Source: Bauldia sp. (GTDB lineage: Bacteria; Pseudomonadota; Alphaproteobacteria; Rhizobiales; Kaistiaceae). Taken from it: DNA of 17,419 nt. The stretch is taken from NCBI GenBank assembly GCA_020442095.1, contig JAGRKY010000235.1, forward strand, positions 1 through 17,419, in the 5' to 3' direction. The notes under the pieces were generated by a model, which made no database searches, was not told the origin of the DNA, and worked only from the letters and a program-made list of their open reading frames with translations. The translations under genes and the position numbers were made by a program. Of this stretch, positions 7,093-14,739 are shown one piece after another (positions within the stretch are counted from its first letter, which is position 1; every line of letters starts with the position of its first letter).

Positions 7093-7273
7093 GGCCAAGG
7101 ACCTCCGATTGCACATTGATTAGCCAATCGACGACAGATCGCTGAAATCATGCCGTGGAACTCAGCAACGCTATCAAAAACCGTACGGTCTGGAAGGAAA
7201 ATAGCGCTGGCAAGCAACGCAACAAGCGATTGGTATAGATGGCGTTCGCAGATGCGAGACGGAGATCCAGACA
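7093..7273. promoter_or_regulatory. Divergent LysR / operon control region
   Basis: This 181-bp gap between the LysR gene and the nine-gene operon is AT-richer than its surroundings. It holds TTGATT-AGCC-AATCGA (7116-7131), a near-perfect inverted repeat containing ATTG-N6-CAAT and close to the LysR gene start. A perfect 10-bp palindrome ACCGTACGGT (7180-7189) follows about 60 bp away. LysR proteins usually bind a recognition site and a nearby activation site, so these two are the best candidates. A GGTATAGAT box at 7232-7240 could be a -10 region for the operon, but no convincing -35 matches it. Confidence 0.45.
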
Positions 7274-8254
7274 ATGATGTCGTTGCGGGGTGTGTTTCTG
7301 ACGGCGGTGATGGCGGTCGGGGCGGCGGGCGCTGCCGGAAATGCCAACGCCGCCACGGCCATTCGATACGGACTGAACTGGCTGGCGGAAGGCGAGCATT
7401 GCGGCTTCTACCAGGCGCTCGGCGCCGGGCTTTACGAGGCCGCCGGTCTCGACGTGACGCTGGAGCCGGGCGGGCCGGACCGCAACATCCCGCTGCTCGT
7501 AGCAGCCGGAGAGGTCGACCTCGGGATGGGATCGAGCTTCACCACCCTCAACATGATGAAGGAAGGGATCGAGGCCGAGACGGTCGCGGCCTTCTTCCAG
7601 AAGGATCCCCAGACGCTCGTCGCCCATGCGGGACAGGGCGTCTCGACGCTCGAGGACCTCAAGGGCCGGCCGATCATGATCGCCAAGTTCTCGCAGCTCG
7701 AGTTCTGGCAGTTTCTCAAGGCGAAGTTCGGCTTCACCGATGACCAGGTCCGCCCCTACACCTATTCCGCCGCGCCGTTTCTCGTAGACCCGACGGCGGT
7801 ACAGCAAGGCTACATCACTGAGGATGCGCTGCTCCTCGGCAAGGAACTCCCCGAGCCGCCGGTCTCGATACTGCTCGCCGACTACGGCTACCAGAATTAT
7901 GCGAGCACGGTCTTCGGCACCAAGGCCTACCTGGAAAGCCATGCCGACGCGGTAAAGGCATTCCTCGCCGCGACCGCCGAGGGCTACAAGCAGTGCATCG
8001 AGGGCAACTACGACGAGGCGATGGCCCTGGTCCTCGCCGCCAATCCCGAGCACACCGAGGAACTCTTCCATTTCAAGCTGAAGCAGATGACCGACCGCGG
8101 CCTTGTCCTCAGTGGCGATGCCGAGACCGGTGGCATCGGCGCGATGTCCGACGCCCGCTGGAAGGACTTCTTCGACGTTATGGCTGCGTCGGACGTCTAT
8201 CCGGCCGACCTCGACTACACGGCGGCCTACTCGCTCGACTACCTGCCCGAGTGA
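7274..8254 (+). CDS. ABC transporter periplasmic binding protein, NMT1/THI5-like (first of two)
   Basis: This is a substrate-binding protein of the NMT1/SsuA/TauA-like family that delivers a small molecule to an ABC importer in the periplasm. It is 326 aa with a Sec signal peptide (MMSLRGVFLTAVMAVGAAGA, cleavage expected after ANA near residue 26). The mature start IRYGLNWLAEGEHCGFYQAL and AGLYEAAGLDVTLEPGGPDR have the family's (L/V)-x-W-x-x-x-x-x-H-x-G-x-(Y/F)-x-A and GL-x-V-x-(L/I) signatures, followed by LLVAAGEVDLGMGSS and LEDLKGRPIMI. An ACGGAGA ribosome-binding site precedes the ATG pair at 7274/7277. It is the first gene of the operon and is only 27 nt from the 2OG oxygenase gene. Family members bind thiamine precursors, pyrimidines, taurine, sulfonates, nitrate or aromatic acids, so the ligand cannot be called. 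Confidence 0.9.
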   Translation: MMSLRGVFLTAVMAVGAAGAAGNANAATAIRYGLNWLAEGEHCGFYQALGAGLYEAAGLDVTLEPGGPDRNIPLLVAAGEVDLGMGSSFTTLNMMKEGIEAETVAAFFQKDPQTLVAHAGQGVSTLEDLKGRPIMIAKFSQLEFWQFLKAKFGFTDDQVRPYTYSAAPFLVDPTAVQQGYITEDALLLGKELPEPPVSILLADYGYQNYASTVFGTKAYLESHADAVKAFLAATAEGYKQCIEGNYDEAMALVLAANPEHTEELFHFKLKQMTDRGLVLSGDAETGGIGAMSDARWKDFFDVMAASDVYPADLDYTAAYSLDYLPE

Positions 8255-8281
8255 TTGTCGGGGCAACGGAGGGAGATTGAA

Positions 8282-9253
8282 ATGAGCGAAATGAAGCTCG
8301 CAGTCGTCGACATCGACCCGTTCATCAACGGCGACGAGGCCGACCGCAAGAAGGTCGCCCGTGCCTTCGGGGATGCCTTCGAGACGACCGGCTTCGCGGT
8401 GATCGTCGGCCATGGCGTGCCGGAGTCGCTGGCGACCGATCTCTACGACTGCATGACGGCGTTCTTCGCCGAACCCTACGAGGAGAAGGCGGCGTTCACC
8501 CCGCCGGAGAAGGCGAAGGGGCGGGGCTACCTGCCGATCGGCATCGAGAGCGTTGCCAAAACGCTGACCGGCGAGACGCCACCCGACCTCTGCGAGGCGC
8601 TGGTCTTCAGCGCGCCGCACCGCCCGGAGAATCCCAACCGGCCGAACATCTGGCCGGATACCCCGGCCGCGCTGCCGGGCCTCGTCAACGACTATACCGG
8701 GCACATGGTGACGCTGACCGGCCGGCTCGCCCGGATGTCCGCGCTGGCGCTCGACCTGCCCGAGGGCTATTTCGCCGACGCCTACGCCGATCCGGCGCTG
8801 GTGCTGCGCTTCGTCAACTATCCCGATCAGCCCGAGCCGCCGCTGCCCGGACAGATGCGCTACGGCGAGCACCACGACTACGGGGCGCTGACCATCCTGC
8901 GTCAGGATGCTGCGCCGGGCGGCCTGCAGATCAAGGACGCAGACGGTGAGTGGAAGGAAGCGGGGATCGTCCCGGGCTCCTTCATCATCAACGTCGGCGA
9001 CCTGATGGCGCGATGGACCAACAACCGGTGGCGCTCGACCCTCCACCGCGTCTCCAATCCCGATCGCGGCCTCACCGGCTCCACCCGGCGGCTGTCGATG
9101 GTCGCCTTCACCGGACCCAACGAGCAGTGGGAGGTCTCGTGCTTGCCGAGCTGCACGGACGACGAACATCCGGCTCTCTTCGAGCCGATCACTGCCGGCG
9201 ACTACGTGCGCGCCAAGATCGCGGAATCGATGGAACTGCACCCTGGAACGTGA
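8282..9253 (+). CDS. Isopenicillin N synthase-like Fe(II)/2-oxoglutarate-dependent oxygenase
   Basis: This is a non-heme iron oxygenase of the isopenicillin-N-synthase/flavonoid-dioxygenase type that would hydroxylate or otherwise oxidise a small molecule using O2 and usually 2-oxoglutarate. It is 323 aa, normal length, from ATG 8282 behind a strong GGAGGGAG ribosome-binding site. The N-terminal DIOX_N region is seen at LAVVDIDPFINGDEADRKKV and TTGFAVIVGHGVPESLA (residues 6-52). The catalytic jelly-roll holds H197-x-D199 (YGEHHDYGALTIL) and H255 (STLHRVSNP) as iron ligands, with R270-x-S272 (RRLSMVAF) for the 2OG carboxylate. All key residues are intact, so the enzyme should be active. It sits between the two binding-protein genes of the ABC system, so its substrate is probably what is imported or its first product. 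A role in antibiotic synthesis is not implied. Confidence 0.92.
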   Translation: MSEMKLAVVDIDPFINGDEADRKKVARAFGDAFETTGFAVIVGHGVPESLATDLYDCMTAFFAEPYEEKAAFTPPEKAKGRGYLPIGIESVAKTLTGETPPDLCEALVFSAPHRPENPNRPNIWPDTPAALPGLVNDYTGHMVTLTGRLARMSALALDLPEGYFADAYADPALVLRFVNYPDQPEPPLPGQMRYGEHHDYGALTILRQDAAPGGLQIKDADGEWKEAGIVPGSFIINVGDLMARWTNNRWRSTLHRVSNPDRGLTGSTRRLSMVAFTGPNEQWEVSCLPSCTDDEHPALFEPITAGDYVRAKIAESMELHPGT

Positions 9254-9308
9254 CCCCCGGGCTTCCCGCGGCAGGCGCCCGGGAGCCCTTGTCTAAGGAG
9301 AATTCGAA

Positions 9309-10316
9309 ATGGCTTCTTGGGACATGCACCGCCGCGACGTCCTGCGGCTGCTCGCTGCCGGCGCCGGCACCATGGCGATGGGCTCGCGCCTCGCTTTCGG
9401 TGCCGATATGTCGGTCGGCTTCCAACTTTCGTGGCTGCCGTCGGTCCAGTTCGGCGGCAGTTACATCGCCAAGGACAAGGGCTTCTGGACGGCCGAGGGC
9501 CTCGATGTGGCGCTCGCCCATGGCGGCCCCAACGCGCCGGTCGAACCGCCGGTGGTGAGCGGCACGGCGCTGATGGGCATCTCGGCCGCCGACTATGTCG
9601 CGCCGGCCGTCGCTGAAGGCGCGCCGTTCAAGATCATCGGCGTCGCCATGCAGAAGAATCCCTTCGCCATCGCCTCGCTCGCTGCCAATCCGGTCAAGGA
9701 GCCGAAGGACCTCGTCGGCAAGAAGATCGGCATGGCGACCGCCAATACGCCGGTCCTCCAGGCGGTCTGCACGATCAACGACGTCGACATCAACGAGATC
9801 ACCATCGTGCCGACCCAGTATGACGCGGCGCCGCTGGTCAACGGCGAGGTCGACTGCCTGCTTTGCTGGCTGACCGACCTGCCGGTGGCGATGACCGTCA
9901 AGGGCATCGACAACGTGACGATGCTGCTCGCCGACTACGGCTACACGGTCCATAGCCAGACCTACATCGTCCTGGAGGACTCGCTGACCAACAAGCGCGA
10001 CGAGGTGGTCAAGCTGCTCAGGGGCGAGGTGAAGGGCTGGCAGACCTACAAGGAGAACACCGATGCGGCGGCCGAGCTGACGATGAAGATGTTTCCCGAT
10101 GCCGGCCTCGACGCGGAAGCGCAGAAGGTCCAGGCCAGGGAACAGCTCAAGCTGATGTTCTCGCCGCTGACCGACGAATACGGCTTCGGCTGGTTCACCG
10201 ACGAGACGGTGGCCGCCAACGTCGAGACCCTGGCGATGCTCGGCAAGCCGATCTCGCCGGACGTCTGGGATCGCTCCATCCTCGAGGAAATCTACAAGGA
10301 TGGCCCGACTCTTTGA
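9309..10316 (+). CDS. ABC transporter periplasmic binding protein, NMT1/THI5-like, with Tat signal (second of two)
   Basis: This is a second binding protein of the NMT1/SsuA-like family, 335 aa, preceded by an AAGGAG ribosome-binding site. The N-terminus MHRRDVLRLLAAGAGTMAMG carries twin arginines (residues 8-9) followed by a moderately hydrophobic stretch and an expected cleavage near AFGA, so export in folded form by the Tat pathway is likely, unlike the first binding protein. Family marks are VGFQLSWLPSVQFGGSYIAK, GFWTAEGLDVALAHGGPNAP and VKEPKDLVGKKIGMATANTP. The two binding proteins share the fold but differ clearly in sequence, so this is not a recent duplication. Its last 17 bases overlap the ATPase gene, tying it to the transporter. 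It may widen the ligand range of one permease, or one of the pair may act as a sensor; that part is inference. Confidence 0.91.
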   Translation: MASWDMHRRDVLRLLAAGAGTMAMGSRLAFGADMSVGFQLSWLPSVQFGGSYIAKDKGFWTAEGLDVALAHGGPNAPVEPPVVSGTALMGISAADYVAPAVAEGAPFKIIGVAMQKNPFAIASLAANPVKEPKDLVGKKIGMATANTPVLQAVCTINDVDINEITIVPTQYDAAPLVNGEVDCLLCWLTDLPVAMTVKGIDNVTMLLADYGYTVHSQTYIVLEDSLTNKRDEVVKLLRGEVKGWQTYKENTDAAAELTMKMFPDAGLDAEAQKVQAREQLKLMFSPLTDEYGFGWFTDETVAANVETLAMLGKPISPDVWDRSILEEIYKDGPTL

Positions 10317-11166
10317 GTCGCCGAGGCGGACGGGCGGCGCCCGCAAGGGGCCGCCTGCCGTCGCGATACGCGATGTCTCGAAGCAGTTCGGAGGCGGCGC
10401 CCGCGCCGTCGCCGCGCTCGAAACGATAGACCTTGCGCTCGAGCCGTCGACCACCACGGCGCTGGTCGGCCCGTCCGGCTGCGGCAAGTCGACCTTGCTC
10501 CGCATCCTGGCCGGGCTCGAGACGCCAACAACCGGACGGGTCACCATAGACGACGCCGCGCCCGACAGTATCCGCTCGAGCGGCGAGATCGGCGTCGCCT
10601 TCCAGGATCCTTCGCTCCTGCCATGGCGGACGGTCCATTCCAACATCGCGCTGGCCCGCAAGCTGGCGCGGCTTCCCTCCGACAAGGCGCTGGTTGCCGA
10701 GCTGATCGCGCGGGTCGGGCTTGCCGGCTTCGAGCGCACCCAGCCGGCGGCACTGTCGGGCGGCATGCGCCAGCGCGCGGCGATTGCCCGCTGCCTCGCG
10801 ACCGTGCCGCGGCTCCTGCTCCTCGACGAGCCCTTCGGCGCGGTCGACGAGCTGACCCGCCGGCGGCTCAACCTCGAGCTGCCGCGTGTCTGGGACGAGC
10901 AGGGCGCCACGACGTTGCTCGTCACGCATTCGATTCCCGAGGCGGTGCTTCTTGCCGACAGGGTGCTGGTGATGAGCGAGCGGCCGGGCCGCATCGTCGC
11001 CGATATCGTCATCGAGCTGCCGCGCCCGCGCACCGCGGAGATGACGGTCAGCGCCGCCTTCCATACACTTGTCGACCAGATCGGCAGCGAGCTCGGCTTC
11101 GAGCGGACGACCCCCGACCAGGATGAGGGAACCGTCGTGCCTCTCCAGGCGGTGGCCAAGCGATGA
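10300..11166 (+). CDS. ABC transporter ATP-binding protein (SsuB/TauB-like)
   Basis: This is the cytoplasmic ATPase that powers the importer. It is 288 aa with all motifs intact: Walker A GPSGCGKST (residues 57-65), Q-loop FQDPSLLPWR (Q102), signature LSGGMRQR (152-159), Walker B LLLLDEPFGAVDE (172-184, catalytic E177) and switch H210 (VTHS). The Q-loop PSLLPWRTV and the D-loop GAVDELTR are typical of the taurine/sulfonate/nitrate subfamily that partners NMT1-type binding proteins. The gene begins 17 nt inside the second binding-protein gene and ends in an ATGA overlap with the permease gene, so the three are translationally coupled. The first ~18 residues (RRTGGARKG) are a short basic extension of no known role. 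Confidence 0.95.
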   Translation: MARLFESPRRTGGARKGPPAVAIRDVSKQFGGGARAVAALETIDLALEPSTTTALVGPSGCGKSTLLRILAGLETPTTGRVTIDDAAPDSIRSSGEIGVAFQDPSLLPWRTVHSNIALARKLARLPSDKALVAELIARVGLAGFERTQPAALSGGMRQRAAIARCLATVPRLLLLDEPFGAVDELTRRRLNLELPRVWDEQGATTLLVTHSIPEAVLLADRVLVMSERPGRIVADIVIELPRPRTAEMTVSAAFHTLVDQIGSELGFERTTPDQDEGTVVPLQAVAKR

Positions 11167-12767
11167 CGGCCGCGGTGCTTGCCACGCCTGGCTTCCTGCG
11201 GTCGCGTTCGATGGAACTGTCGACGCTTGCGGGATTCATCCTCGTCCTGCTCGCCTGGGAACTGCTCGCCCACACCCTGCTGGCCGGCCTCTATGTGCTG
11301 GCGCCGCCGAGCGCCATTGTCGCGCGCGTCATCGAGGACCATGGGCTCTATGGCCGGGCGCTGGCGATAACGCTGCGCGAGGCTGTCCTCGGTTTCATCT
11401 TCGGAAACCTGGCCGCGGTGGTTCTGGCGGCGTTCGTGACGATCCTGCCGCGCACGGAGCGGGTGGTGCAGGCGCTCGCGCTGGTGGTCTTCTGCCTGCC
11501 GCTGGTCGCCACCGGGCCGATCCTCCGCGTCCTTTACGGGCCGGGGGAGGGGCCGCAGGTCACCCTCGCGGCGCTCGCCGTCTACTACACCACCTTCGTG
11601 CCGCTGGTCGTCGGGCTGCGCTCGGTGCCGGCCGGCTGGCTCGACTTCATCTCGAGCTATGGCCGTGGCCGGTTCCAGGCCTTTCTGCGGGTGCGGGCGC
11701 GGGCCTCGGTGCCGTATCTGGTCGCTGGACTGCAGATCGCCGCGCCGGCCGCCTTCCTTGCCGCGATGGTCGGCGAATTCACCGGTGCCGAGGTTGGGAT
11801 GGGCGTGCTCAGCATTCAGACCATGCGCTCCCTCGACGTGGTCGGCACCTGGGCGCTCGCCACCATCGCCACCGCGGTCGCCATCGCCGGCTATCTCCTC
11901 GTCGGGGCGCTCGGCCGGTGGCTCGCACCGGGGGCACCGCCGCTCCTCCTGTCGTCGATCCGCGAGGCCTCGTCTGGTGCTACGCGACGATTCCTGTCGT
12001 CCGCTGTCACCGCCATCGTCGCGACCGCGATCGTCCTTCTGCTCTGGCAGGTATCGATGGATGCCTTCGGGCTGAGCCGTTTCTTCGCCAAGCGACCTCT
12101 CGACGTCCTGGCCTACCTTGTGACCGGCCCCGGGGCGGAGGACCATCGCAACGAGCTGTTTTCCGCGCTCGGCCAGACACTCTCCGTCACCATTCCCGGC
12201 TACCTCGCGGGGCTCGCGCTCGGCGCGGCGACGGCCATGATCTTTCAGCTACTGCCGCTGGTCGAGCGGGTGGCGACGCCGGTCGCCATCGCCCTTAGAT
12301 CGATCCCGATCGTCGCCACCGCGCCGCTGATCGTGCTTGCGTTCGGGCGTGGCCTCGTCGGCATGCTGGTGATCGTTGCCGTGATGAACTTCTTCCCGAC
12401 GCTGGTTGCCTGCGCGCAAGGCCTGCGCCAGACACCCGGCCAGGTGATCGATTTCTTCTCGGTCTTCGCCACGGACCGGGTGCGCACCCTGGTGCTCGCC
12501 CGGATCCCGGTGATGCTGCCGGCTTTCTTCGCGGCGGCGCGGATGGCGGTGCCGAGCGCGGTGCTGGCGGCGACGGTGGCGGAGTGGCTGGCGACCGGCA
12601 CCGGCATCGGCAACCTGATGGCGCTGACCTCCAGCACTTCCAACTACAACATGCTGTGGAGCTCGGTCGTCGTGCTGACCTTCACGTCCGTGGCCGGCTA
12701 CCTGTTGGTGAGCCTGGCCGAAGGCTGGGCGCTGAAGCGCTTTGCCCCTGAACAGGTGATGCGATGA
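11163..12767 (+). CDS. Fused two-domain ABC transporter permease (SsuC/TauC-like tandem)
   Basis: This is the inner-membrane channel of the importer. At 534 aa it is twice the ~260 aa usual for this family because it contains two complete permease domains: about residues 15-255 and 275-525. Each carries its own EAA loop for ATPase docking: GLRSVPAGWLDFISSYGRGR (151-170) and GLRQTPGQVIDFFSVFATDR (420-439). Each is followed by the family's helix block (AFLAAMVGEFTGAEVGMGVL, 197-216; VLAATVAEWLATGTGIGNLM, 467-486). A polar linker near 256-280 (LAPGAPPLLLSSIREASSGA) joins them. The single protein therefore replaces the usual homodimer with a pseudo-heterodimer. It overlaps the ATPase gene upstream and the Rieske beta gene downstream by ATGA junctions. 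The two halves have diverged enough that this is an established fusion and not a sequencing artefact. Confidence 0.93.
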   Translation: MTAAVLATPGFLRSRSMELSTLAGFILVLLAWELLAHTLLAGLYVLAPPSAIVARVIEDHGLYGRALAITLREAVLGFIFGNLAAVVLAAFVTILPRTERVVQALALVVFCLPLVATGPILRVLYGPGEGPQVTLAALAVYYTTFVPLVVGLRSVPAGWLDFISSYGRGRFQAFLRVRARASVPYLVAGLQIAAPAAFLAAMVGEFTGAEVGMGVLSIQTMRSLDVVGTWALATIATAVAIAGYLLVGALGRWLAPGAPPLLLSSIREASSGATRRFLSSAVTAIVATAIVLLLWQVSMDAFGLSRFFAKRPLDVLAYLVTGPGAEDHRNELFSALGQTLSVTIPGYLAGLALGAATAMIFQLLPLVERVATPVAIALRSIPIVATAPLIVLAFGRGLVGMLVIVAVMNFFPTLVACAQGLRQTPGQVIDFFSVFATDRVRTLVLARIPVMLPAFFAAARMAVPSAVLAATVAEWLATGTGIGNLMALTSSTSNYNMLWSSVVVLTFTSVAGYLLVSLAEGWALKRFAPEQVMR

Positions 12768-13339
12768 CGGTTCTGACTGGTCCACCCCCGGGTATTGTCC
12801 GCGTCAAGGCGCTGTACGAGAGCTTGCGGGACGATGTCGCGCTGCTGGCAACCGCGCCGCCGGCGGACGCTGCGCTTTCCAGCGAGATCGCGGCCCAGCT
12901 CGCGGCCGAGGCGAGGCTGCTCGACACGCAGGCCTTCACCACATGGCTCGGGCGATGGGACGAGGATGCGACCTTCTGGGTGCCGCTGACACCCGACGGC
13001 GATCCCGAAACCGACCAGGCGCTGTTCGTCGACGACTATGGCCGGCTGCGGGAGCGTGTCTGGCGGATGGGAGACAAGAGCGCCTGGGCGCTGCAGCCGC
13101 CCGGCCAGACGGTACGGCTGGTCGGCTCGGTCGAAGCCTGGCCGCTGGATGCCGAAGTCAGCGTGATCGCCTCCAGCACCATCACGATCCAGCACACGCG
13201 GATGCAGTCCGTCTTCACCACTTCCGGCCGTCAGATCCACCGCCTCAGGCGCGGCGAGGATGGCTGGCGCCTGGTCCGCAAGATCATGCTGCTGCCGGCG
13301 CAATCGGCCGGCACGCCGCATCTTGGCTGGCTGCTGTAA
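12764..13339 (+). CDS. Aromatic-ring-hydroxylating dioxygenase beta subunit
   Basis: This is the small, structural subunit (cone-shaped NTF2-like fold) of a Rieske non-heme iron oxygenase, 191 aa against the usual 160-190. Features of the family are the N-terminal helix with EARLLDTQAFTTWLGRWDED followed by ATFWVPLTP (the usual (E)-x-x-L-LD-x-x-x-(F/Y)-x-x-W-L-x-x-(F/W)-x-x-D-x-x-Y/FWVP block), the mid-section LFVDDYGRLRERVWRM (usual (L/I)-x-D-x-x-x-L-x-x-R-(I/V)-x-R) and a C-terminal beta segment TTSGRQIHRLRRGEDGWRLV followed by KIMLL. No metal ligands are expected. It starts in an ATGA overlap with the permease gene and ends 13 nt before the alpha-subunit gene, so the gene order is beta-alpha. 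Confidence 0.92.
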   Translation: MTVLTGPPPGIVRVKALYESLRDDVALLATAPPADAALSSEIAAQLAAEARLLDTQAFTTWLGRWDEDATFWVPLTPDGDPETDQALFVDDYGRLRERVWRMGDKSAWALQPPGQTVRLVGSVEAWPLDAEVSVIASSTITIQHTRMQSVFTTSGRQIHRLRRGEDGWRLVRKIMLLPAQSAGTPHLGWLL

Positions 13340-13352
13340 CGAGGAAATCGAG

Positions 13353-14735
13353 ATGACATCCGACAGTCTCCGCCCGGATGCCGTCATCGCCCGCGGTCCC
13401 GACCTCCGCGAGGAGGTCGAGCATCTCGTGCGCGACGACGTCGTCCATCGCCGCGTCTATGCCGATCCGGCGCTCTTCGACATCGAGATGGAGCGCGTCT
13501 TCGGCGGCACGTGGTGCTACATCGGCCACGAGAGCGAGGTGCCGAAGCCGGGCTCCTTCGTGCGTCGCCGGCTCGGCCGACGCCAGATCCTGCTGGTACG
13601 GACCGAGGCGGGCGAAATCCGTGGCCTGCTGAACCGCTGCACCCATCGCGGGACGACGCTGGTCGGCGACGAGCGCGGCTGCAGCCATCGGCTCACCTGT
13701 CCCTATCACGGCTGGGCTTTCGCCCTCGACGGCAGGCTCCTCAACCTGCCGATTTCGGACAGCTACGACAAGCTCTACGAGCGGCCCTTCGATCTCGGTC
13801 AGCTCAAGGTCGAGAGCTATCGCGGCTTCGTCTTCGGCACCATGGCGGCGGAACCGATGGAGCTTGCCGAATGGCTGGGACCGGCCGCCGCATGGCTCGA
13901 CGAGCATGTCGACCGTCATCCGCAGGGCGCGCTCCGCGTGATGCCGACGGCGGCCCGCCAGGAATACCGGGGCAACTGGAAGATGGCCTGGGACAACGCC
14001 GCCGACGGCATCCACGCCACCTTTGCCCACCGCTCCTACAACCTGCTCGGCAAGGAGGCGGAGACCGATACGGTCCTTGCCCGCAATCCCAACACCACGC
14101 CGATGGTGAGCCGGACGCTCGGCCATGGCCACTGCGTCGTAGACCAGCGCCCCGGCATCCCCGCCGGACCGTGGTCGACCATGCGCCCGCTGCCGACCCG
14201 CAACGACCTCGAGGCGTCGCTCCGCGACAGCGGCCAGCGCACCCGCGAGAATCTCGACCTGATGACCGGGAACATGGTCAACCTGTCGATCTTCCCGAAC
14301 CTGATCTTCGTCGGCAACCAGATGATGATCGTAGAGCCGCTGGCGGTCGATCACACCCGGCTCAGCTACTACCTGGTGCTCGCCGACCAGGCACCGGAGG
14401 AGGTCAACCTGATGCGGCTCCGGGTGGACGAGGATTTCCTTTCCTTCGGCACGCCCGACGACCTCGAGATGTTCGAGCGCGTCCAGGAGGGGCTGCAGAC
14501 GATCGAGGAGGAGTGGGTCGACATCAGCCGGGGCGATCATGCCGGCGACGTCATCGACGAGCATGGCTATGCGCTGGGCGACATCGCCTCCGAGGCGCCG
14601 ATCCGCGCCTACCTCGCCGAATGGAAGCGGCTGATGGCCGAACCGACGCCGACCACCGTGCGCCGCTCGCGGATCGAGGCGGCGAAATTCATGAACAAGG
14701 GCCGCCGTAGGCAGGCCGCAGCAGCGGGAGATTGA
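13353..14735 (+). CDS. Rieske ring-hydroxylating oxygenase alpha subunit
   Basis: This is the catalytic subunit of a two-component-type aromatic ring-hydroxylating oxygenase, inserting O2 at a mononuclear iron fed by a [2Fe-2S] cluster. It is 460 aa, normal length, from the ATG at 13353 behind GAGGAAATC; earlier frame sequence belongs to the beta gene. Rieske ligands are C96-x-H98 (NRCTHRG) and C116-x2-H119 (CPYHGWAF). The iron site is D218-x2-H221-x4-H226 (ADGIHATFAH), with D218 the residue that relays electrons from the neighbouring Rieske cluster, and a C-terminal Asp ligand at D369/D370 (GTPDDLEMFERVQ). The N-W-K-M-A-W-D-N block precedes them. All key residues are present. Presence of a beta partner places it with the benzoate/anthranilate/biphenyl-like alpha3beta3 groups and not with the alpha-only demethylases. 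No ferredoxin or reductase gene is in the window. Confidence 0.95.
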   Translation: MTSDSLRPDAVIARGPDLREEVEHLVRDDVVHRRVYADPALFDIEMERVFGGTWCYIGHESEVPKPGSFVRRRLGRRQILLVRTEAGEIRGLLNRCTHRGTTLVGDERGCSHRLTCPYHGWAFALDGRLLNLPISDSYDKLYERPFDLGQLKVESYRGFVFGTMAAEPMELAEWLGPAAAWLDEHVDRHPQGALRVMPTAARQEYRGNWKMAWDNAADGIHATFAHRSYNLLGKEAETDTVLARNPNTTPMVSRTLGHGHCVVDQRPGIPAGPWSTMRPLPTRNDLEASLRDSGQRTRENLDLMTGNMVNLSIFPNLIFVGNQMMIVEPLAVDHTRLSYYLVLADQAPEEVNLMRLRVDEDFLSFGTPDDLEMFERVQEGLQTIEEEWVDISRGDHAGDVIDEHGYALGDIASEAPIRAYLAEWKRLMAEPTPTTVRRSRIEAAKFMNKGRRRQAAAAGD

Positions 14736-14739
14736 CGGC

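Noticed and set aside
7208..7226. A sigma-54 type promoter (TGGCAAG followed by GCAAC) before the operon
   Set aside because: The downstream element does not match the required GC-containing -12 box at the right spacing, and no sigma-54 activator is encoded nearby.
7148..9241. A 697-residue minus-strand open frame opposite the first binding protein and 2OG oxygenase
   Set aside because: It has no recognisable domain and runs opposite two intact genes, so it is an antisense shadow.
9189..12146. A 985-residue open frame on the minus strand across the transporter genes
   Set aside because: It lies opposite four genes with complete family motifs, is Arg/Gly/Asp-rich without domains, and is the usual antisense artefact of GC-rich third positions.
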